This document shows positions 1 to 5,399 of a stretch of 5,661 bases of DNA, in pieces. Below the pieces are notes generated by a model, which was given only the letters and a program-made list of their open reading frames with translations, was not told where the DNA came from and searched no databases. Location of the stretch: contig JAJRTI010000252.1 in assembly GCA_024278415.1 (NCBI GenBank), forward strand, positions 1-5,661. Direction: 5' to 3'. The first letter of the stretch is position 1. Each line of letters begins with the position of its first letter. A program made the translations under genes and the position numbers. Source of the DNA: Planctomycetota bacterium. Lineage in GTDB: Bacteria; Planctomycetota; Brocadiia; JAJRTI01.

Positions 1-35
1 CCCGCAACCGAAACGGCACGCGCGGCGCGCCTTTT

Positions 36-173
36 TGGAGTGCGCCGGCAGAGCCCGCCGCAAGGCGGGCGGCGACGGCGCTTTTGCTGCATGCGCGCGG
101 CTTGCGCGAATTTGCGTTCGCGTAGACATGCGCGCGCTGCCCAGGAAAAGCGGCGTCAAGCCGCCGCACTCCA
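36..173. repeat. MITE-like or REPIN-like intergenic element with terminal inverted repeats
   Basis: The ends are an inverted repeat: TGGAGTGCGCCGGC at 36-49 and GCCGCCGCACTCCA at 160-173, which pair at 13 of 14 positions. Several hairpins lie inside. One is a nested left hairpin with an outer stem 42-47/76-81 and a perfect inner stem GCCCGCC/GGCGGGC (53-59/64-70) closed by a GCAA tetraloop. A second has a perfect core CGCGAA/TTCGCG (105-110/117-122). A third at the right end is GCGGC/GCCGC (150-154/160-164). There is no transposase and no credible reading frame inside. The layout resembles a non-autonomous repeat spread in many copies, and I recall similar TGGAGTGCGG-ended repeats in other environmental genomes, but that is memory and not a search. 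Copy number in this genome is unknown. Confidence 0.6.
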
Positions 174-333
174 CAACGCCTCGCCGCGGCCCGTACGCCG
201 CAAACCAAACGCACGTAACGCCTCGTCCCGATGGCGCGCTGTGCAGAGAGCCTACGCAACTTCTTGTTTTTCGTCGAGGTTCCGAAAGTTTAAGGCACTA
301 ACGACCCGCGCGTCCCCGGTGGCCGCCGCGGCC
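174..333. other. Intergenic stretch with no recognised gene
   Basis: This is the rest of the upstream non-coding region between the inverted-repeat element and the methyltransferase promoter. Reading frames that cross it give arginine- and alanine-rich translations without recognisable domains, so I call no gene. A 9-bp direct repeat AACGCCTCG occurs at 175-183 and 217-225, which may be chance. A short T-rich patch near 271-279 has no stable hairpin immediately before it. Confidence 0.5.
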
Positions 334-362
334 TTGAGGATGTGCGCGGGGTGTCGTACAAT
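334..362 (+). promoter_or_regulatory. Predicted sigma70-type promoter for the methyltransferase
   Basis: TTGAGG at 334-339 matches the -35 consensus TTGACA at 4 of 6 bases. TACAAT at 357-362 matches the -10 consensus TATAAT at 5 of 6. The spacer is exactly 17 bp. This would start transcription near 369 and leave a leader of about 55 nt before the methyltransferase start. The surroundings are GC-rich, so the -10 box stands out. The match is by inspection only. Confidence 0.55.
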
Positions 363-425
363 CTGCCTGTGGACCGGGTCCGGCTTTCATGGCGCTCTGG
401 GTGCGCCTGTCTTGAGCGTCCATAC

Positions 426-1319
426 ATGAAGAATCAAATGGCAGACATCGAAATCTACTTGGGCGACAACCTGCCAATCTTGCAGACCTTGCCGGACGCG
501 TCCGTGTCGCTGGTCTACATTGATCCACCGTTCAACACCGGCAAAACGCAGTCGCGCACGCAGATCGCGACGGTCCAAGACGAGAATGGCGACCGCACCG
601 GTTTCCAGGGGAAGCGATACCGCACCATCAAGCTCGGGACGAAGGGGTACGTAGACGTGTTCGACGACTACCAGGCCTTTCTCGAACCGCGGCTCGTCGA
701 GGCGCGGCGCATCCTCCGCGACAATGGCAGCCTCTTCTTCCACATCGACTATCGGGAAGCCCACTACTGCAAAATCCTTCTTGACCACTTGTTCGGCCGG
801 GACAGTTTCATGAACGAGATCGTCTGGGCGTACGATTACGGAGCCCGGTCGAATAAGCGGTGGTCGACCAAACACGACACGATCTTCTGGTACGCGAAAG
901 ATCCGAAGAACTACACATTCAACTACGATGAAATGGATCGGATCCCGTACATGGCTCCGGGCCTCGTGGGGAAAGAGAAGGCCGCTCGCGGAAAGACGCC
1001 CACCGACGTGTGGTGGCACACGATCGTCAGCCCCAACGGCAAAGAGAAGACCGGCTATGCAACGCAGAAGCCGCGCGGCGTGATCGACCGGATCGTGCGC
1101 GTGCACAGTTCGCCGGGCGACCTCCTGTGTGACTTCTTTGCTGGCAGCGGCACGCTCGGCGAGTCGGCCGCCGCATTGGGACGTCGGTGCATTCTGATCG
1201 ACGACAACCCCCAAGCATTGCGCGTCATGGAGGATCGTTTCCATGAACTCGATGTCGCATGGCATAACTGGACACCGCAAGCGCTGCTCAGCGAAACCGA
1301 GCGACGCCGGCGCGCATGA
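426..1319 (+). CDS. Site-specific DNA methyltransferase (N6-adenine type, beta class), apparently orphan
   Basis: The product (297 aa) should transfer a methyl group from S-adenosylmethionine to DNA bases in the cytoplasm. The catalytic motif IV is DPPF at residues 33-36, the form usual for adenine-N6 enzymes, followed by NTG as in type III Mod proteins. FFHIDYRE (104-111) fits motifs V-VI. TQKP (213-216) and the SAM-binding FFAGSGT (237-243) come after the catalytic motif, so the order is that of the beta class in the N4/N6 methylase family. The region between about residues 115 and 205 is the likely target-recognition part. The length suits solitary enzymes and is far below type III Mod. 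No restriction nuclease is inside the window. The frame is open upstream to 342, but those 28 residues look unrelated to the family. ATG at 438 is an alternative start, since neither start has a strong ribosome site. GC is lower by eye (48% and 57% in two 60-base lines counted) than in the next gene. Target sequence unknown. Confidence 0.93.
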   Translation: MKNQMADIEIYLGDNLPILQTLPDASVSLVYIDPPFNTGKTQSRTQIATVQDENGDRTGFQGKRYRTIKLGTKGYVDVFDDYQAFLEPRLVEARRILRDNGSLFFHIDYREAHYCKILLDHLFGRDSFMNEIVWAYDYGARSNKRWSTKHDTIFWYAKDPKNYTFNYDEMDRIPYMAPGLVGKEKAARGKTPTDVWWHTIVSPNGKEKTGYATQKPRGVIDRIVRVHSSPGDLLCDFFAGSGTLGESAAALGRRCILIDDNPQALRVMEDRFHELDVAWHNWTPQALLSETERRRRA

Positions 1320-1342
1320 CGCATCCGGAATATAGATAACGC

Positions 1343-1356
1343 GTAACCATCGTTAC
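1343..1356. promoter_or_regulatory. Possible operator: short inverted repeat GTAAC-N4-GTTAC
   Basis: GTAAC at 1343-1347 and GTTAC at 1352-1356 form a 5-bp dyad around CATC. It overlaps the weak -35 box proposed for the oxidoreductase gene, which is where a repressor site would lie. Half-sites this short can arise by chance, so this is only a candidate. Confidence 0.2.
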
Positions 1357-1382
1357 AGCGAAATAGGATGTTTATGTATACA
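1352..1382 (+). promoter_or_regulatory. Weak candidate promoter for the oxidoreductase
   Basis: The 77-bp gap after the methyltransferase is the most AT-rich part of the window. GTTACA (1352-1357, 4 of 6 to the -35 consensus) and TATACA (1377-1382, 4 of 6 to the -10 consensus) are 19 bp apart, slightly long. TACAAT at 1379-1384 is a better -10 match but lies too close to the ribosome binding site. Read-through from the methyltransferase promoter is an alternative, since I see no terminator in this gap. Confidence 0.25.
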
Positions 1383-1385
1383 ATC

Positions 1386-1391
1386 GAGAGG
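1386..1391 (+). promoter_or_regulatory. Ribosome binding site GAGAGG of the oxidoreductase
   Basis: GAGAGG lies 5 nt before the ATG at 1397, close to the ideal Shine-Dalgarno spacing. It fixes this start, which also places the twin-arginine motif near the N-terminus as expected. Confidence 0.7.
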
Positions 1392-1396
1392 CGCTA

Positions 1397-2692
1397 ATGG
1401 CTACTTCTCCCATCTCACGCCGCCAGTTCCTGACGCACTCCGCCGCGGCCGCGGCATTCACCATCGTGCCGCGCCACGTGTTGGGCGGGCCCGGCCGCGT
1501 CGCGCCTAGCGACAAGATCACCCACGCAATCATCGGCGTGGGCGGCATGGGCAGCGGCCACATCGGCTACGTGCAGCGCGACCGCTATGGCGAACTGCTC
1601 GCGGTCTGCGACGTGGACGCGCAGCGCGCGGCCAGGGCCAAGGCGCGCGGAGGCAAAGGCTGCACCGCGTACAGCGACTTCCGAGACGTGCTCGACCGCG
1701 GGGACATCGACGTGGTGCACGTGCCCACGCCTCCGCATTGGCACGCGCTCATCAGCATCGCCGCGGCCGAGGCCGGGTGCGACGTGTGGTGCGAGAAGCC
1801 CATGACGCGCACCATCGGAGAGACCGTGGCCGTGCGCGACGCGGTCAAGGCCAACGGCCGCATGTTCCGCATCAACACCTGGTTCCGGCTCTACAGCAAT
1901 CTGTATGGCGCGGGCTGGCAAACGAAGCCGATCAAGCAACTCGTGGCCAACGGCCTGCTGGGCTGGCCGCTAACCGTGCGCGTGAGCCCGGCCACGGGCT
2001 TCAGTTGGAAGGTCCGCGGCAACTGCGGCCGGCAGGATCTCAAGCCAGAAACCGTTCCGTCGTACCTCGACTACAACATGTGGCTCGGCCCGGCGCCGGC
2101 CAAGCCTTACAACCATCTCCGCGTGCATAGCCGCTTCCGCGCGTACTGGGACTACGAGGCCGGCGGCCTGGGCGACATGGGCCAGCACTACCTCGACCCG
2201 GTGCAGTACATCCTCGGCAAGGACGACACGAGCCCGGTCGAAGTCGAAGCGCACGCACCCTGGCCGCAGCATCCGGACGCGGTGTGTCCGTGGGGGCGGG
2301 TGGAGATGAAGTACGCGGACGGCTGCCGCATCATCATCGAGTCCTGCGAGTGGGGCGACAAGACGACCGTGGGCAAGCCTTACTTCGAGGGCCCCAAGGG
2401 CAGCATCCTCAGGGGCGGCAAGACCGACCCGCCCGACCTCATCGACGCGCTGCCCACGCTGCCCGAGCCGGAGCCCATGATTCGGGACTTCAACGTGTCC
2501 GTGCGCACGCGGCAGCCGTTCGGGCTGAACGAGGACACCAGTGCGCGGAGCATCATCCTCGTGCACCTCGCGGAGATCGCGATCCGCACCGGCCGCAAGC
2601 TGCGGTTCGATCCGGCCGCGCTGCGCTTCGTCGGCGACGAGGAGGCCAACCGCATGATCGCGCCGCCCATGCGCGCGCCGTGGTGCGTCTGA
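1397..2692 (+). CDS. Gfo/Idh/MocA-family oxidoreductase with Tat signal
   Basis: A 431-aa NAD(P)-dependent oxidoreductase of the glucose-fructose oxidoreductase / inositol dehydrogenase family. The N-terminus has a twin-arginine motif, SRRQFL at residues 7-12, then an alanine-rich hydrophobic stretch, so export of the folded, cofactor-loaded enzyme by the Tat pathway is predicted. The Rossmann dinucleotide site is GVGGMG (47-52), followed by the strand-end acidic residue in AVCDVD (D72). EKP at 133-135 carries the conserved lysine of the family. GGLGDMGQHYLD (256-267) carries the family's Asp and His (D260, H264) in the active site. Length is typical for the Tat-bearing subgroup that is expanded in Planctomycetota and relatives. 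The substrate is probably a sugar, sugar acid or cyclitol but cannot be read from the sequence. No sugar-pathway gene is adjacent. Cleavage of the signal, versus its retention as an anchor, is uncertain. Confidence 0.95.
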   Translation: MATSPISRRQFLTHSAAAAAFTIVPRHVLGGPGRVAPSDKITHAIIGVGGMGSGHIGYVQRDRYGELLAVCDVDAQRAARAKARGGKGCTAYSDFRDVLDRGDIDVVHVPTPPHWHALISIAAAEAGCDVWCEKPMTRTIGETVAVRDAVKANGRMFRINTWFRLYSNLYGAGWQTKPIKQLVANGLLGWPLTVRVSPATGFSWKVRGNCGRQDLKPETVPSYLDYNMWLGPAPAKPYNHLRVHSRFRAYWDYEAGGLGDMGQHYLDPVQYILGKDDTSPVEVEAHAPWPQHPDAVCPWGRVEMKYADGCRIIIESCEWGDKTTVGKPYFEGPKGSILRGGKTDPPDLIDALPTLPEPEPMIRDFNVSVRTRQPFGLNEDTSARSIILVHLAEIAIRTGRKLRFDPAALRFVGDEEANRMIAPPMRAPWCV

Positions 2693-2710
2693 GGGGAGCA
2701 GAAGGGAGCA
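2691..2710 (+). repeat. 10-bp direct repeat at the oxidoreductase stop codon
   Basis: Two adjacent 10-mers differ by one base: GAGGGGAGCA (2691-2700) and GAAGGGAGCA (2701-2710). The first overlaps the TGA stop. This opens a run of purine-rich simple repeats after the gene. Confidence 0.5.
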
Positions 2711-2711
2711 A

Positions 2712-2738
2712 CCGCAAAGGCGCGAAGGGCGCAAAGGG
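2712..2738 (+). repeat. Three tandem 9-mers, consensus CGCAAAGGG
   Basis: The units are CCGCAAAGG (2712-2720), CGCGAAGGG (2721-2729) and CGCAAAGGG (2730-2738). Each differs from the consensus by at most two bases. Since 9 is a multiple of 3, the tract would translate into a lysine/glycine-rich repeat in one frame, but no gene runs through it. I recall similar simple repeats between genes in PVC-type genomes, not checked here. Confidence 0.6.
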
Positions 2739-2753
2739 GAGAGGAGAGGGGAA
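2734..2753 (+). repeat. Perfect 20-nt homopurine mirror repeat
   Basis: All 20 bases are A or G and the tract reads the same forwards and backwards on one strand: AAGGGGAGAG (2734-2743) followed by its mirror GAGAGGGGAA (2744-2753). Homopurine mirror repeats are the classic sequence class able to form intramolecular triplex (H-DNA). It starts 41 nt after the oxidoreductase stop. Whether it forms a triplex in the cell is unknown. Confidence 0.6.
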
Positions 2754-2760
2754 TCGGCGT

Positions 2761-2833
2761 CACTCGCGCTGGACGGCCACGTCCAGCGCCATGTGGATTT
2801 CAGGGCGACGGGCGAGGCCGTCCGTCGCGAGTG
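2761..2833 (+). repeat. Imperfect 18-bp inverted repeat competing with the 10-bp hairpin
   Basis: CACTCGCGCTGGACGGCC (2761-2778) is complementary to GGCCGTCCGTCGCGAGTG (2816-2833) in two 8-bp blocks. One G-U pair and one mismatch lie between them, and the intervening loop is 37 nt. The left arm includes the same GGACG that closes the 2766-2789 hairpin, so the two folds exclude each other. A further local stem GCGACGG/CCGTCGC (2805-2811/2822-2828) competes for the right arm. The layout is like an attenuator but has no leader peptide or recognised ligand-binding core. Confidence 0.4.
2766..2789 (+). terminator. Perfect 10-bp hairpin downstream of the oxidoreductase, possible terminator
   Basis: GCGCTGGACG (2766-2775) pairs perfectly with CGTCCAGCGC (2780-2789) around a GCCA tetraloop, giving a very stable RNA hairpin. 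No U-run follows (the next bases are CATGTGGATTT), so it is not a textbook intrinsic terminator. It could stop polymerase in another way or protect the 3' end of the message. Confidence 0.4.
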
Positions 2834-2859
2834 TCCAGGGGGCTCGGAGGCTCATGATT

Positions 2860-2883
2860 CCGCCACACGCGGGCGTGCGGTGG
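2860..2883 (+). repeat. Imperfect hairpin in the intergenic region
   Basis: CCGCCACACGC (2860-2870) faces GCGTGCGGTGG (2873-2883) with one mismatch and one G-U pair. The two-base gap means the innermost pairs must open to form a loop. It adds to the dense folding potential of this 313-bp gap. GATTCCGC is repeated directly at 2856-2863 and 2896-2903. Confidence 0.35.
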
Positions 2884-2892
2884 TGCGGTCTG

Positions 2893-2922
2893 TTGGATTC
2901 CGCATGGGCAATGCGATAGACT
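2893..2922 (+). promoter_or_regulatory. Weak candidate promoter for the vWA/GATase-like gene
   Basis: TTGGAT (2893-2898, 3 of 6 to the -35 consensus) and TAGACT (2917-2922, 4 of 6 to the -10 consensus) are 18 bp apart in a locally AT-richer patch. A transcript from here would have a leader of roughly 75 nt containing the 2948-2969 hairpin and the 7-mer repeats. The match is poor and offered only because the gene needs a promoter after the structured gap. Confidence 0.2.
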
Positions 2923-2947
2923 TTAGCTTTCGCGTTTTGGGCGTGGG

Positions 2948-2969
2948 GGGCGGATCTGTTGCTCCGCCC
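2948..2969 (+). repeat. 7-bp hairpin directly before the 7-mer repeats
   Basis: GGGCGGA (2948-2954) pairs perfectly with TCCGCCC (2963-2969) around an 8-nt loop. The stem ends immediately where the tandem 7-mers begin. In RNA it would sit 37 nt upstream of the start codon at 3006. Confidence 0.45.
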
Positions 2970-3004
2970 AATCGGCAATCCGCAATCGCCAATCGGCAAT
3001 CCTT
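2970..3004 (+). repeat. Five tandem 7-mers, consensus AATCGGC, abutting the next start codon
   Basis: The units are AATCGGC (2970-2976), AATCCGC (2977-2983), AATCGCC (2984-2990), AATCGGC (2991-2997) and a decayed AATCCTT (2998-3004). The ATG of the next gene starts two bases later, at 3006. The AATC core is invariant and the last three bases vary. The repeat occupies the place of a Shine-Dalgarno site, which is not visible. Because 7 is not a multiple of 3, it is not built as a protein repeat. I recall similar heptamer tracts between genes in other environmental bacteria. Confidence 0.7.
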
Positions 3005-3005
3005 A

Positions 3006-5291
3006 ATGCTTCCCGACCTTGAATTCCGCTTCCTCCCGCCGCTTTGGCTGCTGGCCACCGGCGCGCTCGCCGCGGTGGTGCTCGTGTGGGGCCTCTACCG
3101 GCTTGCGTACGGCGTGGTGGAGAACCGGGTGCGGCGCTGGCTCACTGCGATGCGGCTCGCGGTCGTGGCGCTCATCATCTTCTGCATCTGCCACCCGCTC
3201 TACCGCGAGTATCAAAAGACTAAGCGCAAGAGCATCGTCGCGGTGCTCATCGACGGCTCGCGCAGCATGTCCATCCCGGATGTGGATGGCCAGCCGCGCA
3301 TCAAGGCCGCGCAGGCGCTCCTGACCGCGCCCGGCTCCGGGCTCGACGCGCAACTGCGCAAGACGTTCGACCTGCGCTACTTCTCCATTGGCGAAGACTT
3401 GAAGGCCATCGACGTGCCCCTCGCGGCCAAGCCGACCGCGCAGCGCACCAGCCTGGCCGGCGCTATCGCCGGGCTCGGCCGCGTGCTGGGCGACGACCCG
3501 GTGGTCGCGGTCGTCATGCTCAGCGACGGCGCGGATAACGGCCACCAAAACCTCGCACCTGTGCTCGCGGCATACCGGCAGCAGGGGGCGCCGGTCTACA
3601 CCGTGCCCATCGGCTCCGCGTCGGGCATGCGCGATATCGAGATCAGCTCCGTGTCCACCAAACGCAAGGTGAGCATGGGCACGGAGATCACGCTGTCGGT
3701 GAATCTGCGCAGCCCGGGGGCCAAGGGCCTGGAAGTGCCGCTCATCCTCGAGCAAGACGGCAAAGAAGTCCTCAAGCGCATGGTCAAGCTCACCGGGGCG
3801 CCGCAGGTGGAGACGCTGGTGATCGAGACGAAGCAAGAGGGGTTGCTGCGCTACAAGGTGCGCGTGCCGGTGCAGCCGGGCGAGTTGATCTCCCAGAACA
3901 ACGAGGAAGAGTTGGTCGTCAAGGCCGACCGCTTCAAGCTCAAGGTGCTCTACATGGAGGGCACGCAATACAAGCGGCCGGATCGCGACTTGTGGGAGTT
4001 CCAGTACCTCGTGCAAGCGCTCGAGGAAGACAAGGACATCGAGGTGACGGCGCTGTTCCGAGACGACGTGGAAGCGGCGCGCAAGGTGGGCATCTACTGG
4101 GTGCGCCACCCGCAGAAGGGCTTCCCCCACAAGAAGAAGGATCTGTTCGAGTACGACGTGATCATCTCCAGCGATATCGACATCGAGTATTTCACCGATG
4201 AGCAACTCAAGCTGACCGCGGACTTCGTGTCCGAGCACGGCGGCGGCTTCTGCATGGTGGGGGGGTACACCGCGTTCGGCACCGGCGGGTACGACGAGTC
4301 GGTCATCGACAAGCTGTTGCCGGTAGACATGCAGGGCCGGCAAGACAACTACCGCGACTACGGCCCGCCGGCGGTGAAGTGGAAGCTCACGCCGGAAGGC
4401 CTGCGCCACCCGATCATGCAGCTCGATCCGGACCCGGACAAGAACGCGGCGATCTGGGAAGGCATGCCGGGCTTCTACGGGTTTAACTACGTGCTGCGCG
4501 CCAAGCCGGCCGCGACCGTGCTCGCGGTGCACCCCACCGAGAGCACGCCGTACGGCCCGCGTGTGCTGCTCGCGGTGCAGCAATACGGCCGCGGCCGCGC
4601 CATGGCCTTTATGCCGGACACCACGGCCGGCTGGGGCGAAGATTTCGAGACCGACTTCGGCGAAGGCCCAGACGATAACCGCTACTACAAACACTTCTGG
4701 CAGAACGCGGTGCGCTGGCTGGGCGCGTACCAGCTCCAAGCGCCGAACAAGAACATCCTCGTCAACACCCGCCTCAATCGCTACGCGCTCGGCGACCAGG
4801 CCGAGATCATCGCAGAAGTGCGCGACGAAAACTTCGAACTGACCTTCGAGTCGACCGTGTGGGCCGACGTGAAGACGCCAACCGGCAAGACGGACCGCGT
4901 GCGCCTCGAACCAGACCTGCGGCAGAAGGGCGTGTACGGGGCCCGCTACAAACTCAAGGAGCAAGGCCGCTACGAGATCACCGCGTACAACCGCGCCGGC
5001 GGCAAGCTGCTCGACCAAGACGTGACCATGTGCTTCTGCGACCAGTCGCAGGCCGAGTTCCGCAACTACGCGTTGAACGAGGAACTGCTCAAGCGCATCG
5101 CAGACGCGACCGGCGGACGCGTGCTCAAGCCGGACGAGTTGCCGGCGCTCGCGAAGGAACTGGAAGCCGCAACCCATCAGGCGCAGACGTACTCGGCCAA
5201 GTGCTGGTGGGACAACCCGTGGATGTACGCGGCGCTGATCGCGCTCCTCGCCGCGGAATGGTTCGCCCGGCGCCGGGTGGGATTGCCCTAG
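3006..5291 (+). CDS. Membrane-anchored vWA / glutamine-amidotransferase-like protein
   Basis: A 761-aa predicted membrane protein of unknown role. Two hydrophobic segments lie near residues 10-32 and 47-63. A von Willebrand factor A domain (about 77-205) follows with an intact metal-binding site: DGSRS (D83, S85, S87), T148 and D174 in LSDGAD. Next comes an Ig-like linker (about 212-305), then a GATase1-like domain (about 309-578) with HGGGFCMVGG at 411-420. A second beta-rich region (about 585-675) and a short helical part (691-720) precede a C-terminal membrane helix (about 739-754) ending in the basic WFARRR. The architecture matches large vWA proteins common in Planctomycetota and Verrucomicrobiota, often next to MoxR ATPases and DUF58 proteins. 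Neither is in this window. The frame is open back to 2793, but ATG 3006 puts the membrane segment at the N-terminus as usual for the family. Starts at 2793 or 2904 would translate repeat DNA. No ribosome site precedes 3006. Confidence 0.9.
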   Translation: MLPDLEFRFLPPLWLLATGALAAVVLVWGLYRLAYGVVENRVRRWLTAMRLAVVALIIFCICHPLYREYQKTKRKSIVAVLIDGSRSMSIPDVDGQPRIKAAQALLTAPGSGLDAQLRKTFDLRYFSIGEDLKAIDVPLAAKPTAQRTSLAGAIAGLGRVLGDDPVVAVVMLSDGADNGHQNLAPVLAAYRQQGAPVYTVPIGSASGMRDIEISSVSTKRKVSMGTEITLSVNLRSPGAKGLEVPLILEQDGKEVLKRMVKLTGAPQVETLVIETKQEGLLRYKVRVPVQPGELISQNNEEELVVKADRFKLKVLYMEGTQYKRPDRDLWEFQYLVQALEEDKDIEVTALFRDDVEAARKVGIYWVRHPQKGFPHKKKDLFEYDVIISSDIDIEYFTDEQLKLTADFVSEHGGGFCMVGGYTAFGTGGYDESVIDKLLPVDMQGRQDNYRDYGPPAVKWKLTPEGLRHPIMQLDPDPDKNAAIWEGMPGFYGFNYVLRAKPAATVLAVHPTESTPYGPRVLLAVQQYGRGRAMAFMPDTTAGWGEDFETDFGEGPDDNRYYKHFWQNAVRWLGAYQLQAPNKNILVNTRLNRYALGDQAEIIAEVRDENFELTFESTVWADVKTPTGKTDRVRLEPDLRQKGVYGARYKLKEQGRYEITAYNRAGGKLLDQDVTMCFCDQSQAEFRNYALNEELLKRIADATGGRVLKPDELPALAKELEAATHQAQTYSAKCWWDNPWMYAALIALLAAEWFARRRVGLP

Positions 5292-5399
5292 ACTAAGTTC
5301 ATGGGCCCTCGCCCTGTCGGGTGCGGGGCTCGGCTTCGCCCGACTCAGCGAACGCCTCCGCAGGGCTTGCCCCCAATGGCGCGGACTTAGCGTTCTCCA
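5292..5399. other. Intergenic stretch with no gene, before the repeat array
   Basis: Apart from the hairpin at 5306-5327, I see no gene or clear signal here. Translations are proline-, alanine- and arginine-rich without domains. It may be a degenerate part of the repeat array that follows. Confidence 0.5.
5306..5327 (+). terminator. Imperfect hairpin after the vWA gene, possible terminator
   Basis: CCC-TGTC-GGG (5312-5321) forms the top of a stem that continues with a G-U pair, a C-G pair, one mismatch and three more C-G pairs (5306-5308/5325-5327). It begins 15 nt after the stop codon. There is no U-tract, so termination is only a possibility. Confidence 0.3.

Noticed and set aside
24..31. 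GGCGCGCC palindrome near the left edge
   Set aside because: An 8-bp GC-only palindrome is expected by chance in DNA of this composition and has no supporting context.
175..225. 9-bp direct repeat AACGCCTCG (175-183 and 217-225) as a transposition target duplication
   Set aside because: The copies do not flank the inverted-repeat element: both lie to its right. A target-site duplication is therefore not supported.
40..429. A 129-codon + strand frame running into the methyltransferase start
   Set aside because: It translates the inverted-repeat element and the promoter into an Arg/Ala-rich chain with no domain or ribosome site.
387..1280. A 297-codon open frame on the - strand, opposite the methyltransferase
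   Set aside because: The + strand frame carries DPPF, TQKP and FAGSGT in the correct order. The antisense product has no known motif.
2970..3004. CRISPR-like array
   Set aside because: The 7-bp units are directly tandem without spacers, far too short for CRISPR repeats, and no cas gene is present.
2793..3005. N-terminal extension of the vWA protein from ATG 2793 or 2904
   Set aside because: The added residues translate hairpins and the heptamer repeat, and they would push the first membrane segment away from the N-terminus. The start at 3006 fits the family better, although the frame is open.
3003..5177. A 724-codon open frame on the - strand, opposite the vWA gene
   Set aside because: It is antisense to a gene with clear vWA and GATase-like motifs. 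Its translation is rich in Arg, His, Val and Leu with no recognisable domain, as expected from a GC-rich complement.
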